NCBI GenBank assembly: GCA_964412785.1
Contig: CAYPQD010000007.1
Location: 12,860-76,859, forward strand
Length of the DNA: 64,000 nt
DNA from: UBA5336 sp964412785
GTDB taxonomy: Bacteria; Pseudomonadota; Alphaproteobacteria; Caulobacterales; Hyphomonadaceae
Direction of reading: 5' to 3'
In this document: one piece after another, positions 1 to 11,300 of the stretch
Position numbering within the stretch: position 1 is the stretch's first letter
Layout of the letters: each line of letters starts with the position of its first letter
Position numbers and translations under genes: made by a program
Notes under the pieces: model-generated
Told to the model about the DNA's origin: nothing
Seen by the model: the letters and a program-made list of their open reading frames with translations, nothing else
Database searches by the model: none

Positions 1-2164
1 CCTCCTCGGGCTCTTCAAGCACCCCCGGGTCATAGTCCGGCTCGCCCTGGGTGCGCAGCCAGGCCACCACCTTCTCCACTTCCTCGTCTGAGACAAACGG
101 CCCGTGCAGGCGGCGCGTCTTGCCGCCGGGCGCCTGGTAGAGAAGGTCGCCCATGCCGAGGAGCTGTTCGGCGCCCTGCTCGCCGAGAATGGTACGGCTG
201 TCGATCTTGGTGGTGACCATGTAGGAGATGCGCGTCGGGAAGTTCGCCTTGATCGTTCCGGTGATGACATCGACGGAGGGGCGCTGGGTCGCGGTGATCA
301 GGTGGATGCCGGCAGCGCGCGCCATCTGCGCGAGGCGCTGGACGCAGCCCTCGATCTCCTTGCCCGCGACCATCATCAGATCGGCCATCTCGTCGATCAC
401 CACGACGATGTTCGGAACCTGCTCGGTCGGCAGCACCTCGGTCTCGTGCACCGGCTTGCCGCGCTCGTCGAAGCCGGTCTGGACCTCGCGTGTCATCGGC
501 TCTGCGCTGGCGCGGTATCTCGCGGCCTTCTCGTTGAAACCGGCAAGGTTGCGCACGCCCGCCTTGGACATCAGCTCATAGCGCCGCTCCATCTCGCGCA
601 CGGCCCATTTCAGCGCGTTGACCGCCTTCATCGGGTCGGTGACCACCGGCGCCATCAGGTGCGGAATGCCCTGATAGACCGACAGCTCAAGCATTTTCGG
701 GTCGATCATGATGAAGCGGCACTGATCGGGCGTCAGCTTGTAGACGAGCGACAGGATCATGGCGTTGACGCCGACCGACTTGCCCGAGCCCGTCGTGCCC
801 GCGATCAGAAGGTGTGGCATCTTCGCCAGCTCGACCACGGTCGGCTGGCCGCCGATATCCTCGCCGAGCGCCATGGGCAGCGTCGCCTTGCTGTCGCGGA
901 ACGCCGGGGCAGCAAGCAGGGAGCGCAGGTAGACCGTCTCCCGGCTCTCATTGGGCAGCTCGATGCCGATGGCGTTCTTGCCGGGGATGACGGCGACGCG
1001 GGCCGACTGGGCGCTCATGGAGCGGGCGATATCGTCAGCAAGCGCAATGACACGCGCCGATTTCACCCCCGCCGCCGGCTCCAGCTCGAACAGGGTGACG
1101 ACCGGGCCGGGGCGGACTTCCTTGATGCGCCCGCGCACGCCGAATTCGCGCAGCACGCCGGAGAGTTGGCCGGCGCGGGCGACCAGCGCCTCTTCGTCGA
1201 CCCCGCCGCGGCGGGCCGGCGGGGGAGTCAGCAGGTCCAAGGCGGGCAGACGCGAGCGCGGCGAGGCGGTGGCGGCCGGCCGGCGCACGCGCGGCGCCGC
1301 TTGCGCTGCGGGCCGTGCCGGGGCGCGAAAGGACGGGCGGTCACCGGCGGTCTCCACCGGCGCAGCGTCAAACGCTTCGGGCTCGCCGGCCGTATCGGCG
1401 CCTTCGCTCTCCGGAAGGGGCAGGACCCGTTCGCGATAATCGGCGTCGCTGAAGGCGAGGCTCTCTGCCCGCCACAGGCGCCAGCGGTCGGCAAGGCCCC
1501 CGCCAAGGCGGCGCAGCCAGTCACCGAGGCCGCGTGCCCGCGAGGCCGCGCGCACGCCCGACTGGGCCGCCGCCTCCTGCAGCAGGCGAGCATCGTCGCG
1601 GCGGAAACCGAGCGCCGCGATTGCAAAGGCAAGCGCCGCCATGCCAGCCAGCCCGCCGGCCAGCAGGGTCGGCGCCGGCAGAAGCAGCGCGCGGAACGGC
1701 CATTCGGCGAGATAGAGCAGCCCGTCGCCGGTGATGCCGCCAAGCCCGGCCCGCAGCGGCCACGCCGCCGGCACGGGCCAGGCGGCAAAACAGGCAGCCG
1801 ACAGGGGGATTGAGGCAACGCCATAAAGCCAGCGGCGGACCCTCGGCCGGCCGATCAAGACCGCGCGCATGGCCCCGCCCGTCATTAGCGCAAGGCCGCC
1901 TGCCCAGCCTGACCAGCCAAGGACCTGGCGGGCAAGGTCGGCAAACACCGCGCCGCCGCCGCCGAACAGGTTGGTGGCGCCGGCATCGGTGGCGACATTC
2001 CAGCTCGGGTCGGCCGGGTGGTAGGAGGCGACGCTGCCGCACACGAACACACCGACCGCAAAGGCTGCCGTGCCGGTCAGGATGCGCCAGACCGGATCGC
2101 TGGCGGCGCGGCGGTTGGCCGGCGCGGCGGACGGCTCATAGGCGGCGGATGTGTCGGCTGGCAT
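1..2164 (-). CDS. ftsK: DNA translocase FtsK (3' end beyond window)
   Basis: This is a septum-located ATP-driven DNA pump that moves the chromosome termini during division and serves XerCD/dif resolution. About 721 residues are visible. The N-terminal ~190 residues hold several hydrophobic membrane segments, followed by a Pro/Ala/Arg-rich linker and then the RecA-like motor. Walker A (GTTGSGKS) lies near residues 455-462 and a Walker B-type VVVIDEMADLMM near 583-597. The reading runs off the window start, so the end of the motor and the gamma winged-helix domain that reads KOPS are not seen. The ATG at 2164 precedes a short hydrophilic leader and the first membrane segment. The linker is short compared with enterobacterial FtsK, as is usual for alphaproteobacteria. 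Identity is very secure. Confidence 0.96.
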   Translation of the reverse strand, partial: MPADTSAAYEPSAAPANRRAASDPVWRILTGTAAFAVGVFVCGSVASYHPADPSWNVATDAGATNLFGGGGAVFADLARQVLGWSGWAGGLALMTGGAMRAVLIGRPRVRRWLYGVASIPLSAACFAAWPVPAAWPLRAGLGGITGDGLLYLAEWPFRALLLPAPTLLAGGLAGMAALAFAIAALGFRRDDARLLQEAAAQSGVRAASRARGLGDWLRRLGGGLADRWRLWRAESLAFSDADYRERVLPLPESEGADTAGEPEAFDAAPVETAGDRPSFRAPARPAAQAAPRVRRPAATASPRSRLPALDLLTPPPARRGGVDEEALVARAGQLSGVLREFGVRGRIKEVRPGPVVTLFELEPAAGVKSARVIALADDIARSMSAQSARVAVIPGKNAIGIELPNESRETVYLRSLLAAPAFRDSKATLPMALGEDIGGQPTVVELAKMPHLLIAGTTGSGKSVGVNAMILSLVYKLTPDQCRFIMIDPKMLELSVYQGIPHLMAPVVTDPMKAVNALKWAVREMERRYELMSKAGVRNLAGFNEKAARYRASAEPMTREVQTGFDERGKPVHETEVLPTEQVPNIVVVIDEMADLMMVAGKEIEGCVQRLAQMARAAGIHLITATQRPSVDVITGTIKANFPTRISYMVTTKIDSRTILGEQGAEQLLGMGDLLYQAPGGKTRRLHGPFVSDEEVEKVVAWLRTQGEPDYDPGVLEEPEE

Positions 2165-2210
2165 GCGCCAACAATCACCCTGTCAGGCTTAACGCCCGGC
2201 AAATGCCGAC

Positions 2211-2260
2211 AAAGGAAAAGCCCGCCCCCGGGGGCCGCCTTTCAGCGCTCGGGGGCGGGC
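2211..2260 (-). terminator. Rho-independent terminator of amtB
   Basis: Read on the minus strand just after the amtB stop, a 10-bp GC stem (GCCCGCCCCC paired with GGGGGCGGGC at 2251-2260 and 2220-2229) is followed by a T-rich run (TTTTCCTTT, 2219-2211). It separates amtB from ftsK, so ftsK probably has its own promoter in the short gap 2165-2210. Confidence 0.8.
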
Positions 2261-2298
2261 CGTCCGGAAAGCCCGCGAGGAGGTTGCCGGAAGCAGCG

Positions 2299-3633
2299 CT
2301 ACTGGGCGAACTCCGGATAGGCCTCCAGTCCGACCTCGGAGCGGTCCAGCCCCAATTCCTCATCCTCGGGCGACAGGCGGATACCGACGGTGAATTTCAG
2401 GATCATCCAGCCGATGAGGGACATCACCACGACAAAGGCGCCGATGGAGACAATGCCGATCGCCTGCCACAGGAAGCTGGTACCGTCATTGGTCCACGGC
2501 ACGATGATCGTGCCCCAGATGCCACACACGAGGTGGGCCGGGATGGCGCCGACCACGTCGTCGATCTTGAACCGATCGAGCAGCGGCACGGAGACCACCA
2601 CAAGAACACCGCCCACGGCGCCGATCAGGACCGACTGCCAGACTGCCGGGGCGAGTGGCTCAGCGGTGATCGAGACGAGGCCGCCAATTGCGCCGTTGAA
2701 CACCAGGGTCGCGTCGATCTTGCCCTTGTAGAGGATGGAGGTGGCGATCATCGCGGCAAGCACGCCGCCGACGGCCGCCATATTGGTGTTGACGAAAATC
2801 CTGGAGACGGAGTTGATGTCCTCGATCGTCCCGGCAGCGAGTTGCGAGCCACCATTGAAGCCAAACCAGCCGAACCAGAGAATGAAGGTACCCAGCGCAG
2901 CCAGCGGGATGTTGGAGCCGGGCATCGGGTTGATTGTCTTGCCGAAATACTTGCCGGTGCGGGGGCCGAGGATGATTGCCCCGACAAGGGCAGCCCAGCC
3001 GCCGACGGAGTGGACCAGCGTCGATCCGGCAAAATCGGAGAAGCCGTTCTGGTAGAGCCAGCCCTCGCCCCATTGCCAGGAACACTGGATCGGATAGATC
3101 ACGCCGGTGAGAAAGGCGGTGAAGATCAGGAAAGGCCAGATCTTGATCCGCTCGGCCAATGTGCCGGAGACAATCGAGGCTGCGGTGGCCACGAACACCA
3201 TCTGGAAGAACCAGTCCGAACTGGAGGCATAGTCGCCATCGCTGGTCGCCGTGTCACCCGGCGCCCAAACCGCGGGCATGCCGAGATAGCCCTCGACGAT
3301 CCACGAACCCGGATAGAGCAGCTGGTAGCCGATCAGGTAGAACATCAGGCCGGCGACCGAGAACAGCGCGACGTTCTTCATCGACTGCATGGCTGCATTC
3401 TTGGAGCGGACGAGACCGGTCTCCAGCATGCAGAAACCGGCGGCCATGAACATCACCACGAGCCCTGAAAGCAGGAACAGCAGGGAGTTGTCGACATAGG
3501 CCGACCCGGACGCCTCAAGCGCCTCCAGTCGGGCAATCATGTCGGCGTCCTGGGCCGACGCTCCGGCGGCCAGGACGGCGGTAAGGCCTAAAAGCGTCGG
3601 CACCTTCCAGGCCGCGCGCATCAATGGTGTCAT
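2299..3633 (-). CDS. amtB: Ammonium transporter, Amt family
   Basis: Inner-membrane ammonium channel of 444 residues, the usual Amt length. A cleavable-looking signal sequence ending ...AAGASAQ (residues ~1-28) precedes about eleven membrane spans. The twin-histidine pore is recognisable from LVHSVGG (about residue 209) and from PAHLVCGIWGT near residue 365, with the family-typical GWFGFNGGS between them. The ATG at 3633 has a GGGAG ribosome site a few bases upstream. Amt genes usually follow glnK, encoding the PII protein that blocks the channel. Here no PII gene is adjacent: the next gene upstream is divergent and encodes a flavoprotein. Regulation therefore cannot be read from context. A strong terminator follows. 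Confidence 0.95.
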   Translation of the reverse strand: MTPLMRAAWKVPTLLGLTAVLAAGASAQDADMIARLEALEASGSAYVDNSLLFLLSGLVVMFMAAGFCMLETGLVRSKNAAMQSMKNVALFSVAGLMFYLIGYQLLYPGSWIVEGYLGMPAVWAPGDTATSDGDYASSSDWFFQMVFVATAASIVSGTLAERIKIWPFLIFTAFLTGVIYPIQCSWQWGEGWLYQNGFSDFAGSTLVHSVGGWAALVGAIILGPRTGKYFGKTINPMPGSNIPLAALGTFILWFGWFGFNGGSQLAAGTIEDINSVSRIFVNTNMAAVGGVLAAMIATSILYKGKIDATLVFNGAIGGLVSITAEPLAPAVWQSVLIGAVGGVLVVVSVPLLDRFKIDDVVGAIPAHLVCGIWGTIIVPWTNDGTSFLWQAIGIVSIGAFVVVMSLIGWMILKFTVGIRLSPEDEELGLDRSEVGLEAYPEFAQ

Positions 3634-3842
3634 GGACTGTCTCCCTCAGTGTTCAACACGTGAGGCCCCCGCATACGCCCCACGACGCCTACACTCAGAG
3701 GGCGGGACGCGGCTTGAACAGGCGCAACGCCACCTGACGGAGCCGCCGGGCCAGACGTGACCAGAATCTGTGCATCCGCAGCATGCGGCGCTTAAGGATA
3801 TGTCACACTTCACCAGGCGAGTGCGCCGGACTATGTTCATGC

Positions 3843-5102
3843 ATGATGATGCAGATGACCCCGTCCCCTTCCCCTTCGCCTTCCCGGGCCGACATGGCCG
3901 TGATCGGCGCAGGACCGGCGGGTGCGACCCTCGCGCTCGCCTGCGCCCGCGGCGGGCTGACCACACTTCTTGTCGACGGGCGAGAGCGGCCGGCGGAGAA
4001 GCGCGCCCGCGACACCCGCAATTATGCCATCGTGCGCGGATCCTGGCGGCTCCTCGACGCACTTGGCGTGGCCGACGCGCTGCTTGCCCATGCCGAACCC
4101 CTGAACGGGCTGGAAGCGGAGGATGGCGGCACGCACCTTTTCGATCCGCCCGCCATCCTGTTCGGCAATGACGACCTGCCGGAAACCGGCCGGACCGACC
4201 TGCCACTCGGCTATATGGTCGAGGCGGAGCGTCTGCAGGCGGCGCTGGACGAGGCTGTCGCCGCATCGCACGCCATTGCAGTCCACGCCGGCGTGCGCTT
4301 CGAAGGCCTGACACACCGGCCCGGTGCGCTGGATGTCGTCCTGTCGGATGGCCTGACCCTCGAAACCCGGCTGCTCGCCGGCTGCGATGGCGTCAATTCC
4401 GCGGTCCGCGCTGCGGCCGGGATCGCCACAGAGGGCCGCGACTATGGCAAGTCGGTACTCGCCGCCAATGTCCGCCTGGCAGAGCCCCATGGCGGCATCG
4501 CCCGCCAGCTGTTCACACCGGAAGGGCCGTTCGCGACCCTGCCACTGCCGGGCCAGCGCGCCAACATCGCGTGGTACATGGCCCGCGGCGCAGCCGAGGC
4601 GCTGGCGGCCCGCGGCACTGCAGCGGTGGAAGCGGAACTCAATGCCCGCTTTTCAGGCTTTGCCGGCGAGATGACGGTGGAGGGGCCCGTCCTGACCTAT
4701 CCGCTTCGCCTGCAGCTCGCGCGCGCGATGGTCGCAGGGCGGGTCGCGCTCGTCGGCGATGCGGCCCGGCGGATCAACCCGCTGGCCGGACAGGGCCTCA
4801 ATCTCGGTTTCAAGGATGCCGCTGCGCTGGCCGAAATCGCCATGGACGCGGTGCGTTGCGGCCTCGACCCGGGCAGAAGCGGTGCACTGGAGCGCTACCA
4901 GCGCTGGCGGCGCTTCGACGCGATGACCACGGCGCTGTTCATGGACGGCGTTGACCGGGCGTTCTCCAACGACAACCCGGTCCTCAAGCCCCTGCGCATG
5001 GCCGCCCTTCTGGCCGCCGACCGGATCGGTCCGCTGCGCCGGGCCATGGCCCGCCAGGCCAGCGCAGACCAGCCCGGCCTTCCGCGCCTGATGCGGCCAT
5101 GA
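3843..5102 (+). CDS. FAD-dependent monooxygenase, UbiH/UbiF/COQ6 family
   Basis: Flavoprotein hydroxylase of about 419 residues, probably a ring hydroxylase of ubiquinone synthesis. The N-terminal Rossmann dinucleotide motif GAGPAG is at residues 22-27. The second FAD motif GDAARRINPLAGQG, the hallmark of the UbiH/UbiF group, lies near residue 305. The start is uncertain: ATGs at 3843, 3846, 3849 and 3855 all lie in frame just before the fold, and none has a good ribosome site. Open frame continues upstream to 3783, but that extension looks non-coding. No other ubiquinone gene is adjacent, so which ring position is hydroxylated cannot be assigned. The C-terminal ~40 residues are variable and basic. 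Confidence 0.88.
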   Translation: MMMQMTPSPSPSPSRADMAVIGAGPAGATLALACARGGLTTLLVDGRERPAEKRARDTRNYAIVRGSWRLLDALGVADALLAHAEPLNGLEAEDGGTHLFDPPAILFGNDDLPETGRTDLPLGYMVEAERLQAALDEAVAASHAIAVHAGVRFEGLTHRPGALDVVLSDGLTLETRLLAGCDGVNSAVRAAAGIATEGRDYGKSVLAANVRLAEPHGGIARQLFTPEGPFATLPLPGQRANIAWYMARGAAEALAARGTAAVEAELNARFSGFAGEMTVEGPVLTYPLRLQLARAMVAGRVALVGDAARRINPLAGQGLNLGFKDAAALAEIAMDAVRCGLDPGRSGALERYQRWRRFDAMTTALFMDGVDRAFSNDNPVLKPLRMAALLAADRIGPLRRAMARQASADQPGLPRLMRP

Positions 5103-5177
5103 GCGCCACAGGTGCAAACCCGGCCCCGGCAGACCCGCCAGGCGCGGCAGGACTGCGCGGGCGTTTGGGACACGCCA

Positions 5178-5285
5178 ATAATACCAGGCTGCATGGACCC
5201 AAAACCGATCCGTGCAGTGCAGGCAAAGCGCGACTGCGCGTCGGCGCGGATGCGCCGGATGCGCAGATGTACCCTCATCTGCGCA
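5178..5285 (-). repeat. Intergenic repeat family, copy 1
   Basis: Between the convergent ends of the flavin hydroxylase and the RTX gene lies a ~108-bp block. Its minus strand matches sequences at 19273-19386 and 42640-42739. Shared landmarks, in order, are GGCGCAT, then CGACGCGCAGTCGCGCT, then GGATCGGT, then CCTGGTAT. This copy has a perfect 10-bp hairpin at one end (5260-5285) and an imperfect CTGCA/TGCAG hairpin around GGATC at the other. It codes for nothing credible. Confidence 0.7.
5260..5285 (-). terminator. Hairpin after the RTX gene (possible terminator)
   Basis: A perfect inverted repeat TGCGCAGATG-6 nt-CATCTGCGCA lies 16 bases beyond the RTX stop codon and forms one edge of intergenic repeat copy 1. 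There is no T-tract after the stem, so it is not a classical intrinsic terminator. It could protect the 3' end of the long mRNA. Confidence 0.35.
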
Positions 5286-5301
5286 CACTTGTATAAGGCA
5301 G

Positions 5302-8300
5302 TCAGGCTGCGCCCCAGACCGGTTGCCAGCTGTCAATCAGCCAGGTCGGATCGTCGAAGGCCGACGCCTCGCCGATCGGCGCCCCGGGCAGGCCATCGAC
5401 CGGCAGGCCGTCCGCCATTCCGGCCCCGTCATCGCCTGAGCCGGGCGGTGGGTCGGCCTTCACCAGGGTCTCGGAGAAGCTCGCACTGCCATGGGTCATC
5501 ATCTCCGGCGAATCGCCGAAATCGAAGGCCTTGCCGCTCATCTTCAGCAGTTCGTCGAGCCAGAGAGCGATGGTTTCGACGCGTTCGTTTGCGTTACCGT
5601 CCTCGTTGAGGAAGCGGCCGTTTTTGGTTGGGAATCCGATATGGTAGAGGCCGTCGGCGACGGTGTTGATGGTGTTTTCATCGAACAGCCGGGCTGTGGC
5701 GCCGTCATTCTGGACGGTGTGGAAGCCCCATTCGCGGCCGGGTTCGTCGTCGCCATGGGCGGCGAGGAAGGTGTCATAGGCGTTCTCGCCGATCCAGGCG
5801 GAGATGTCGTAGACGTCCGAGGCGGTGATGGCGCCGTCATTGTAGAGCCCGCCATCGCGGATGGCCTGCACGATCAGGGCGTTGATGGTGGCCGCCGCGT
5901 CGGCCGCCTGGTGCATCTCGCGCAGGGTGACCTGCGCGTTGAGGCCCTCATCGGTGAAGATCATCGCCACCAGTTCGTCGAGCCCGGTGCCGGTCCTCGC
6001 CCAGCCGGCGGTCGGGTCGGCGCCGGCATTGGCGAGCGTGCCGGCGGCCAGGTCATCGGCGAGCAGGCTCTCCAGCCAGTACGCCCCGGTCTCGATATCG
6101 GTGCGGTGCAGCCCCAGCGGGCCGCCGACTTCGCCCTGCTCGGTATTGATGCCCGCGCCGATATAGAGGAGCGTCTTCAGCACCGCGTCGACCCCGGCCT
6201 CGTCGAACAGCCGGCCGCTGGCGCCTTCGTGGAACACCGCCTCCAGGCCGGTCTCCAGGCTGCGCGCCGCCAGCAGCGCCGCGCCGACCGGGCTTTCGCC
6301 CTCCAGCAGGTCGATGCCGTAATGCACCCCGGCATCGGTGACGATCATGGGCTCCTCGACCAGGTCGCCATACACCGTCACCGTGCCCAGCATGTCGCGG
6401 TTGTGCGCGCCCCCGCCATTGCCCTGGTTGGAGTAGACATGGATCACGGAGTAATCGGCGAGGCCGTCGCTATTGCTGTCCATGTGGGCGACCTCGAACA
6501 CCAGGGTGGTGTGGCCGAGGATCTCGATCGTGTCCTCGGCGGCGTTGAAGTCGGCGATCACCTCATCGCCCAGCCCGTCGACCCAGTGGTCATGATTGGT
6601 CTGGTTCTCGCCGGCGACCCCGCCGCCGGTCCAGTCCACATACGCCCGCGGCCCCATGGAGAGGTCGAACATCCCCATCATGTCATGGGGCTGGAAGTGG
6701 TGGGCATGGCCATACCCGGTATGCTCGGCGAGAATGTGCGGGCGCGCATCAATCAGGGTCAGGAACCGGAAGGTGTCATGGCCCGCGCCGCCGATCAGGG
6801 TATCGGACGCGCCGGCAAACGCCGGCTGGTCATACACCGTGCCGTCCTGACCGCTGCCGGGATAGCGGAACGGCTCAGGCTCACCGCCATCGCCGGTCGA
6901 GACCAGCACGTCATCGCCCGCCCCGCCATGGATCAGCTGGTTGCCGCGACCGGCCTCCAGCGTGTCGGCGCCGGCGCTGCCATAGACCCCGAGACCGGCC
7001 TCGAACAGCGCCCCGTCCAGCGCAGGCCCACCGGTCAGGGTGATGTCGCCCGCCGACACCGCGTCGCCATACACCTTCAGCGCGCCAAGCAAGGCCCCGC
7101 CCGGGCCTGCCAGCGACACCAGGGTGTAGGCGCCGGCGCCATCGCTGCCGGCCACAAACCCGGACACCGCGACCCCCTCGCCATGCACCAGGATGCGGTC
7201 GCCCCCCGCCCGGTCGAAATCCGCGATCGTGTCGGTGCCGATCGCCTCAAGCGCCCCGCTCACCGCATTGCGCGTCACCTGGATGTGGACCTGGTCCGCC
7301 CCGGCCCCGCCGGCGAGATGGTCGTCCGCCCCGTCGGAGGCCGACACCAGGCTGTCATGGCCGGCCCCGCCATCAAGCAGGTCGCTGCCCGAGCCGCCAT
7401 CAAGCGCGTCATCGCCCGCCTCGCCGCGCAGGGTGTCATGGCCGGCCCCGCCCGACAGCTGGTCGCGACCGTTCTGGCCGCGCACCGTGTCATTGCCCGC
7501 CTCGCCATACAGCGCATCGGACCCCGACCCGCCGCGGATGTCGTCAGAGTGCGTGCCGCCGAGGATCAGGTCGCGCCCGCTCTCGCCAAGCAGCGTGTCC
7601 GCGCCCGCCCCGCCATTGACAAGGTCGCCGCCGGTGCCCGCCCAGACGATATCGCCGCCCGCCCCGCCATCGATCACGTCGCGTTCCTCGCCGCCATGGA
7701 TCACGTCGGACCCGCCGCCGCCCGCCACCGTGTCGAAGCCGAGCCCGGCCCGGATCGTGTCATTGCCGCCATGGCCCTCGATCCGGTCCTCGCCATCGCC
7801 GCCGAGCAGCATCTCGCCCGCGCTGGTGCCCGTCACCGCGTTCGCGCCAAGCCCCAGCGCATCGCCCGCAAGCGCCGTCCTGCCATCGCCCAGCGCCTCC
7901 AGATACGCCGCATGGCGCGCCGGGTCGGCGGCGATCCAGTCGGCGATCGCCGACAGATCCGCCCCGGTGATCTGCCCGTCATTGGCGATGCCCGTGGCGA
8001 GGATCGCATCGACCAGCATCTGGTTCAGCGTGTTGGTGCGCGCCGCCGCCTCGGAGATCTCGTCATCGGAGAGGCGCTCATTGAGCCCGTCATCGCCGAG
8101 CACCATCGCCACCAGCGCGTCCAGGCCGGTGCCCGTCGTCGCCGCCGCCTCAGGGCCCGCCACATCCACCGCCACCGGCGCCGGCGGCGTGCCGGCGAGC
8201 GCCGCCTCGAAGTCGGCCACGCTGGCATAGAAGGCGCCGGCGTCCATCACCGCCCCGTCCAGGGTCAGCTGCAGGCCCTCGCCGCCATGGTCCTGGAACC

Positions 8301-11300
8301 ACGTCACCCGGATCGCGTAGAGGCCGCCCTCGAAATACTGCGCCGCCGCGCTCTCCGCCATCGCCCGCGTCCACTTGTACTCCGCCAGCGTCTCCCCGCC
8401 GATCTCCAGCCGTGCCCCGTCATCGGACGAGAGACCGAGCACGTGCCAGCCCTCCGGGATGTGGACATAGCCCTCGAACACGCCGGCAAAGGTCGAGGCC
8501 TCCGCCCCGCCCGGGCCGGAGGTGAGCCGCGCCGCGCCGGAGAACAGGTCCTCCAGCCGCGCGCTCGACACGCCGCGGCCGCCAAAGTCGATGACCGCCG
8601 CCTCCAGCGTGTGCGTCGCCTCAAGCCCCGCCGCCAGCGCCGCGTCGACCCCGTCGAGGGTGTGGAACCTCTCCTCGCGGTCATACAGCCGCCCGGTCAG
8701 CCCCGAGCCCGGCGTCGCCGGCGCCGCATCGCCCGCCACCACCGGGCCCTGGCCGGACCCCTCGGCCAGGCCGAACGCCTCCACCGCCGCCGCATAGGCC
8801 GACGGGTTGGTGTAGAACGCATTGCCCGCAACCACCTCGCCGTCCAGCTCCAGGATCAGGCCCTGGTCGCCCCAGTTCTCGTAATACCAAAGCTCAACCT
8901 GGTAGAGACCGCCCTCGAAGTGCTGGCCCCGCGTCGTCGGCGCAAGGCCGCGCGGGCCCTCATGGCTGATGAACGCCTCGCCATTGAGCTTCAGAAGAAA
9001 GCCGTCATCGGAGCGCACCGTCACATCGTGCCAGCCCTCCGGAATGTAGATGAGGCCCTGCAGCTTCAGCCCGATCGTCGTCATGTCGGTCCCGGCATCG
9101 CCGGACTTCACCACGCCGTCATCGCCGAGGAAGTCAGACAGGATGTCGTCGCCATCCCAGTGCTCGCCGAACGCCACACGGTGGGCCTTGAAGGTGTGGG
9201 TCTCCACAGACGCCCCGCCGGCAGCATAGGCGATCAGGTCAGACACACCGGTAAAGCCCGAAGCGCGGTCATACACCCAGCCCGTGAGACCTGTGCCCTC
9301 AACCGCCGGGCCGTCAGCCGCCACCGCAGGCGCCAGAGCCGCCGCCGGCGGGCCGAACGTGCCGGCCGCAAGATCCCCGCGCAGCAGCTGGCCAAGCCAG
9401 GACGACAGCGTCTCAAGGTCCGCGCCCTTGCTCCCCATCCCGTCGCTGACCCGCCCGTCAAGGAGCTCAAAGCCCAGCTTGTAGACCTCCTCGGCCACAT
9501 CATCGAGCGCGTCCCGGCCGAACAGGTCCGTCGACTCGCTGGTCGCCAGGACCGCCCGGAAGCCGCTGGTCTCAGACCCGAACGCCTCAGCCCATGCCTC
9601 AGCCCGGTTGCCCCGCAGCCAGGCGTTCACCGCATACAGGTCGTCCACGCTGATCCAGCCATCCGACCCCGCACCCGTCGCGCCCAGGGCCTCAACCAGC
9701 ATCCCGTTCAGCGCGTCGGCCGCCGCCGCACGCTGCGCCAGCTCCGCGCCAGGCACATGGTCGTTGAGCCGCCCATCGGTCAGGATAACCCGCGTGAACA
9801 GGTCAAGCCCCGTCCCACTCGTCGGCTGCGAAAACGCCGCAGGGCCGCTGCCCGACAGCGTGCCGGCCGCCAGGTCGTCCGCCAGAAGCCGGTTCAGCCA
9901 GCCCGACACCGTCGTCACAGAGACATTGCGCTGGCCATCCTCATTCTCGAAATAGCCATGGTCGATCTCAAAACCGATGTGGAACAAACCGTCGGCCACC
10001 GTATCCACCAGGTCAGACCCCAATAGCTGGCCCGTCGCCCCATCGCCGCGGACAAGGTGGAAGCCGGTCTCATAGCCCGACCCGTCATCGCCATGGGCCT
10101 GCGTGAACGCGTCCAGATGGTGCGCCCGGATATACCCGTTCACCAGGTAGAGGTCGCCCGCTGAAATCCAGCCATCATCCGCAACACCGGTCTGCGTGAT
10201 CGCCTCGATGATCAGACCCACAATCTCGTCCGCCGCAGAAGCACCAGACCGGATCTCGGTCCCAGGCAAGCGAACCTGCAGGCCCGCATCCCGGACCATC
10301 AAATCCACCAGAACATCAAGCCCCGTCCCACTCGTCGAAAAATCACCAGTAACAACCGGGTTGACCAGCGCTGCGGTGTCGTTCTTCAGCAGTTCGTCGA
10401 GCCAGAGAGCGATGGTTTCGACGCGTTCGTTTGCGTTACCGTCCTCGTTGAGGAAGCGGCCGTTTTTGGTTGGGAATCCGATATGGTAGAGGCCGTCGGC
10501 GACGGTGTTGATGGTGTTTTCATCGAACAGCCGGGCTGTGGCGCCGTCATTCTGGACGGTGTGGAAGCCCCATTCGCGGCCGGGTTCGTCGTCGCCATGG
10601 GCGGCGAGGAAGGTGTCATAGGCGTTCTCGCCGATCCAGGCGGAGATGTCGTAGACGTCCGAGGCGGTGATGGCGCCGTCATTGTAGAGCCCGCCATCGC
10701 GGATGGCCTGCACGATCAGGGCGTTGATGGTGGCCGCCGCGTCGGCCGCCTGGTGCATCTCGCGCAGGGTGACCTGCGCGTTGAGGCCCTCATCGGTGAA
10801 GATCATCGCCACCAGTTCGTCGAGCCCGGTGCCGGTCCTCGCCCAGCCGGCGGTCGGGTCGGCGCCGGCATTGGCGAGCGTGCCGGCGGCCAGGTCATCG
10901 GCGAGCAGGCTCTCCAGCCAGTACGCCCCGGTCTCGATATCGGTGCGGTGCAGCCCCAGCGGGCCGCCGACTTCGCCCTGCTCGGTATTGATGCCCGCGC
11001 CGATATAGAGGAGCGTCTTCAGCACCGCGTCGACCCCGGCCTCGTCGAACAGCCGGCCGCTGGCGCCTTCGTGGAACACCGCCTCCAGGCCGGTCTCCAG
11101 GCTGCGCGCCGCCAGCAGCGCCGCGCCGACCGGGCTTTCGCCCTCCAGCAGGTCGATGCCGTAATGCACCCCGGCATCGGTGACGATCATGGGCTCCTCG
11201 ACCAGGTCGCCATACACCGTCACCGTGCCCAGCATGTCGCGGTTGTGCGCGCCCCCGCCATTGCCCTGGTTGGAGTAGACATGGATCACGGAGTAATCGG

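Noticed and set aside
104..1813. A 569-codon plus-strand open frame opposite ftsK.
   Set aside because: It is an antisense shadow; the minus strand encodes unmistakable FtsK motifs over the same stretch.
7275..7860. Short tandem DNA periodicity that could suggest a CRISPR-like or minisatellite array.
   Set aside because: The period is 27 bases with protein-level GGxGxDxL repeats, i.e. RTX nonapeptides; there are no constant repeat/variable spacer units.
5491..10026. A 1511-codon open frame on the plus strand opposite the RTX gene (with a twin at 10483-14868).
   Set aside because: It is the antisense reflection of GC-rich codon use in the RTX gene: low-complexity Arg/Ala/His/Gln-rich translation, no ribosome site, no domain, and the minus-strand frame has recognisable RTX, PA14 and dockerin-like motifs.
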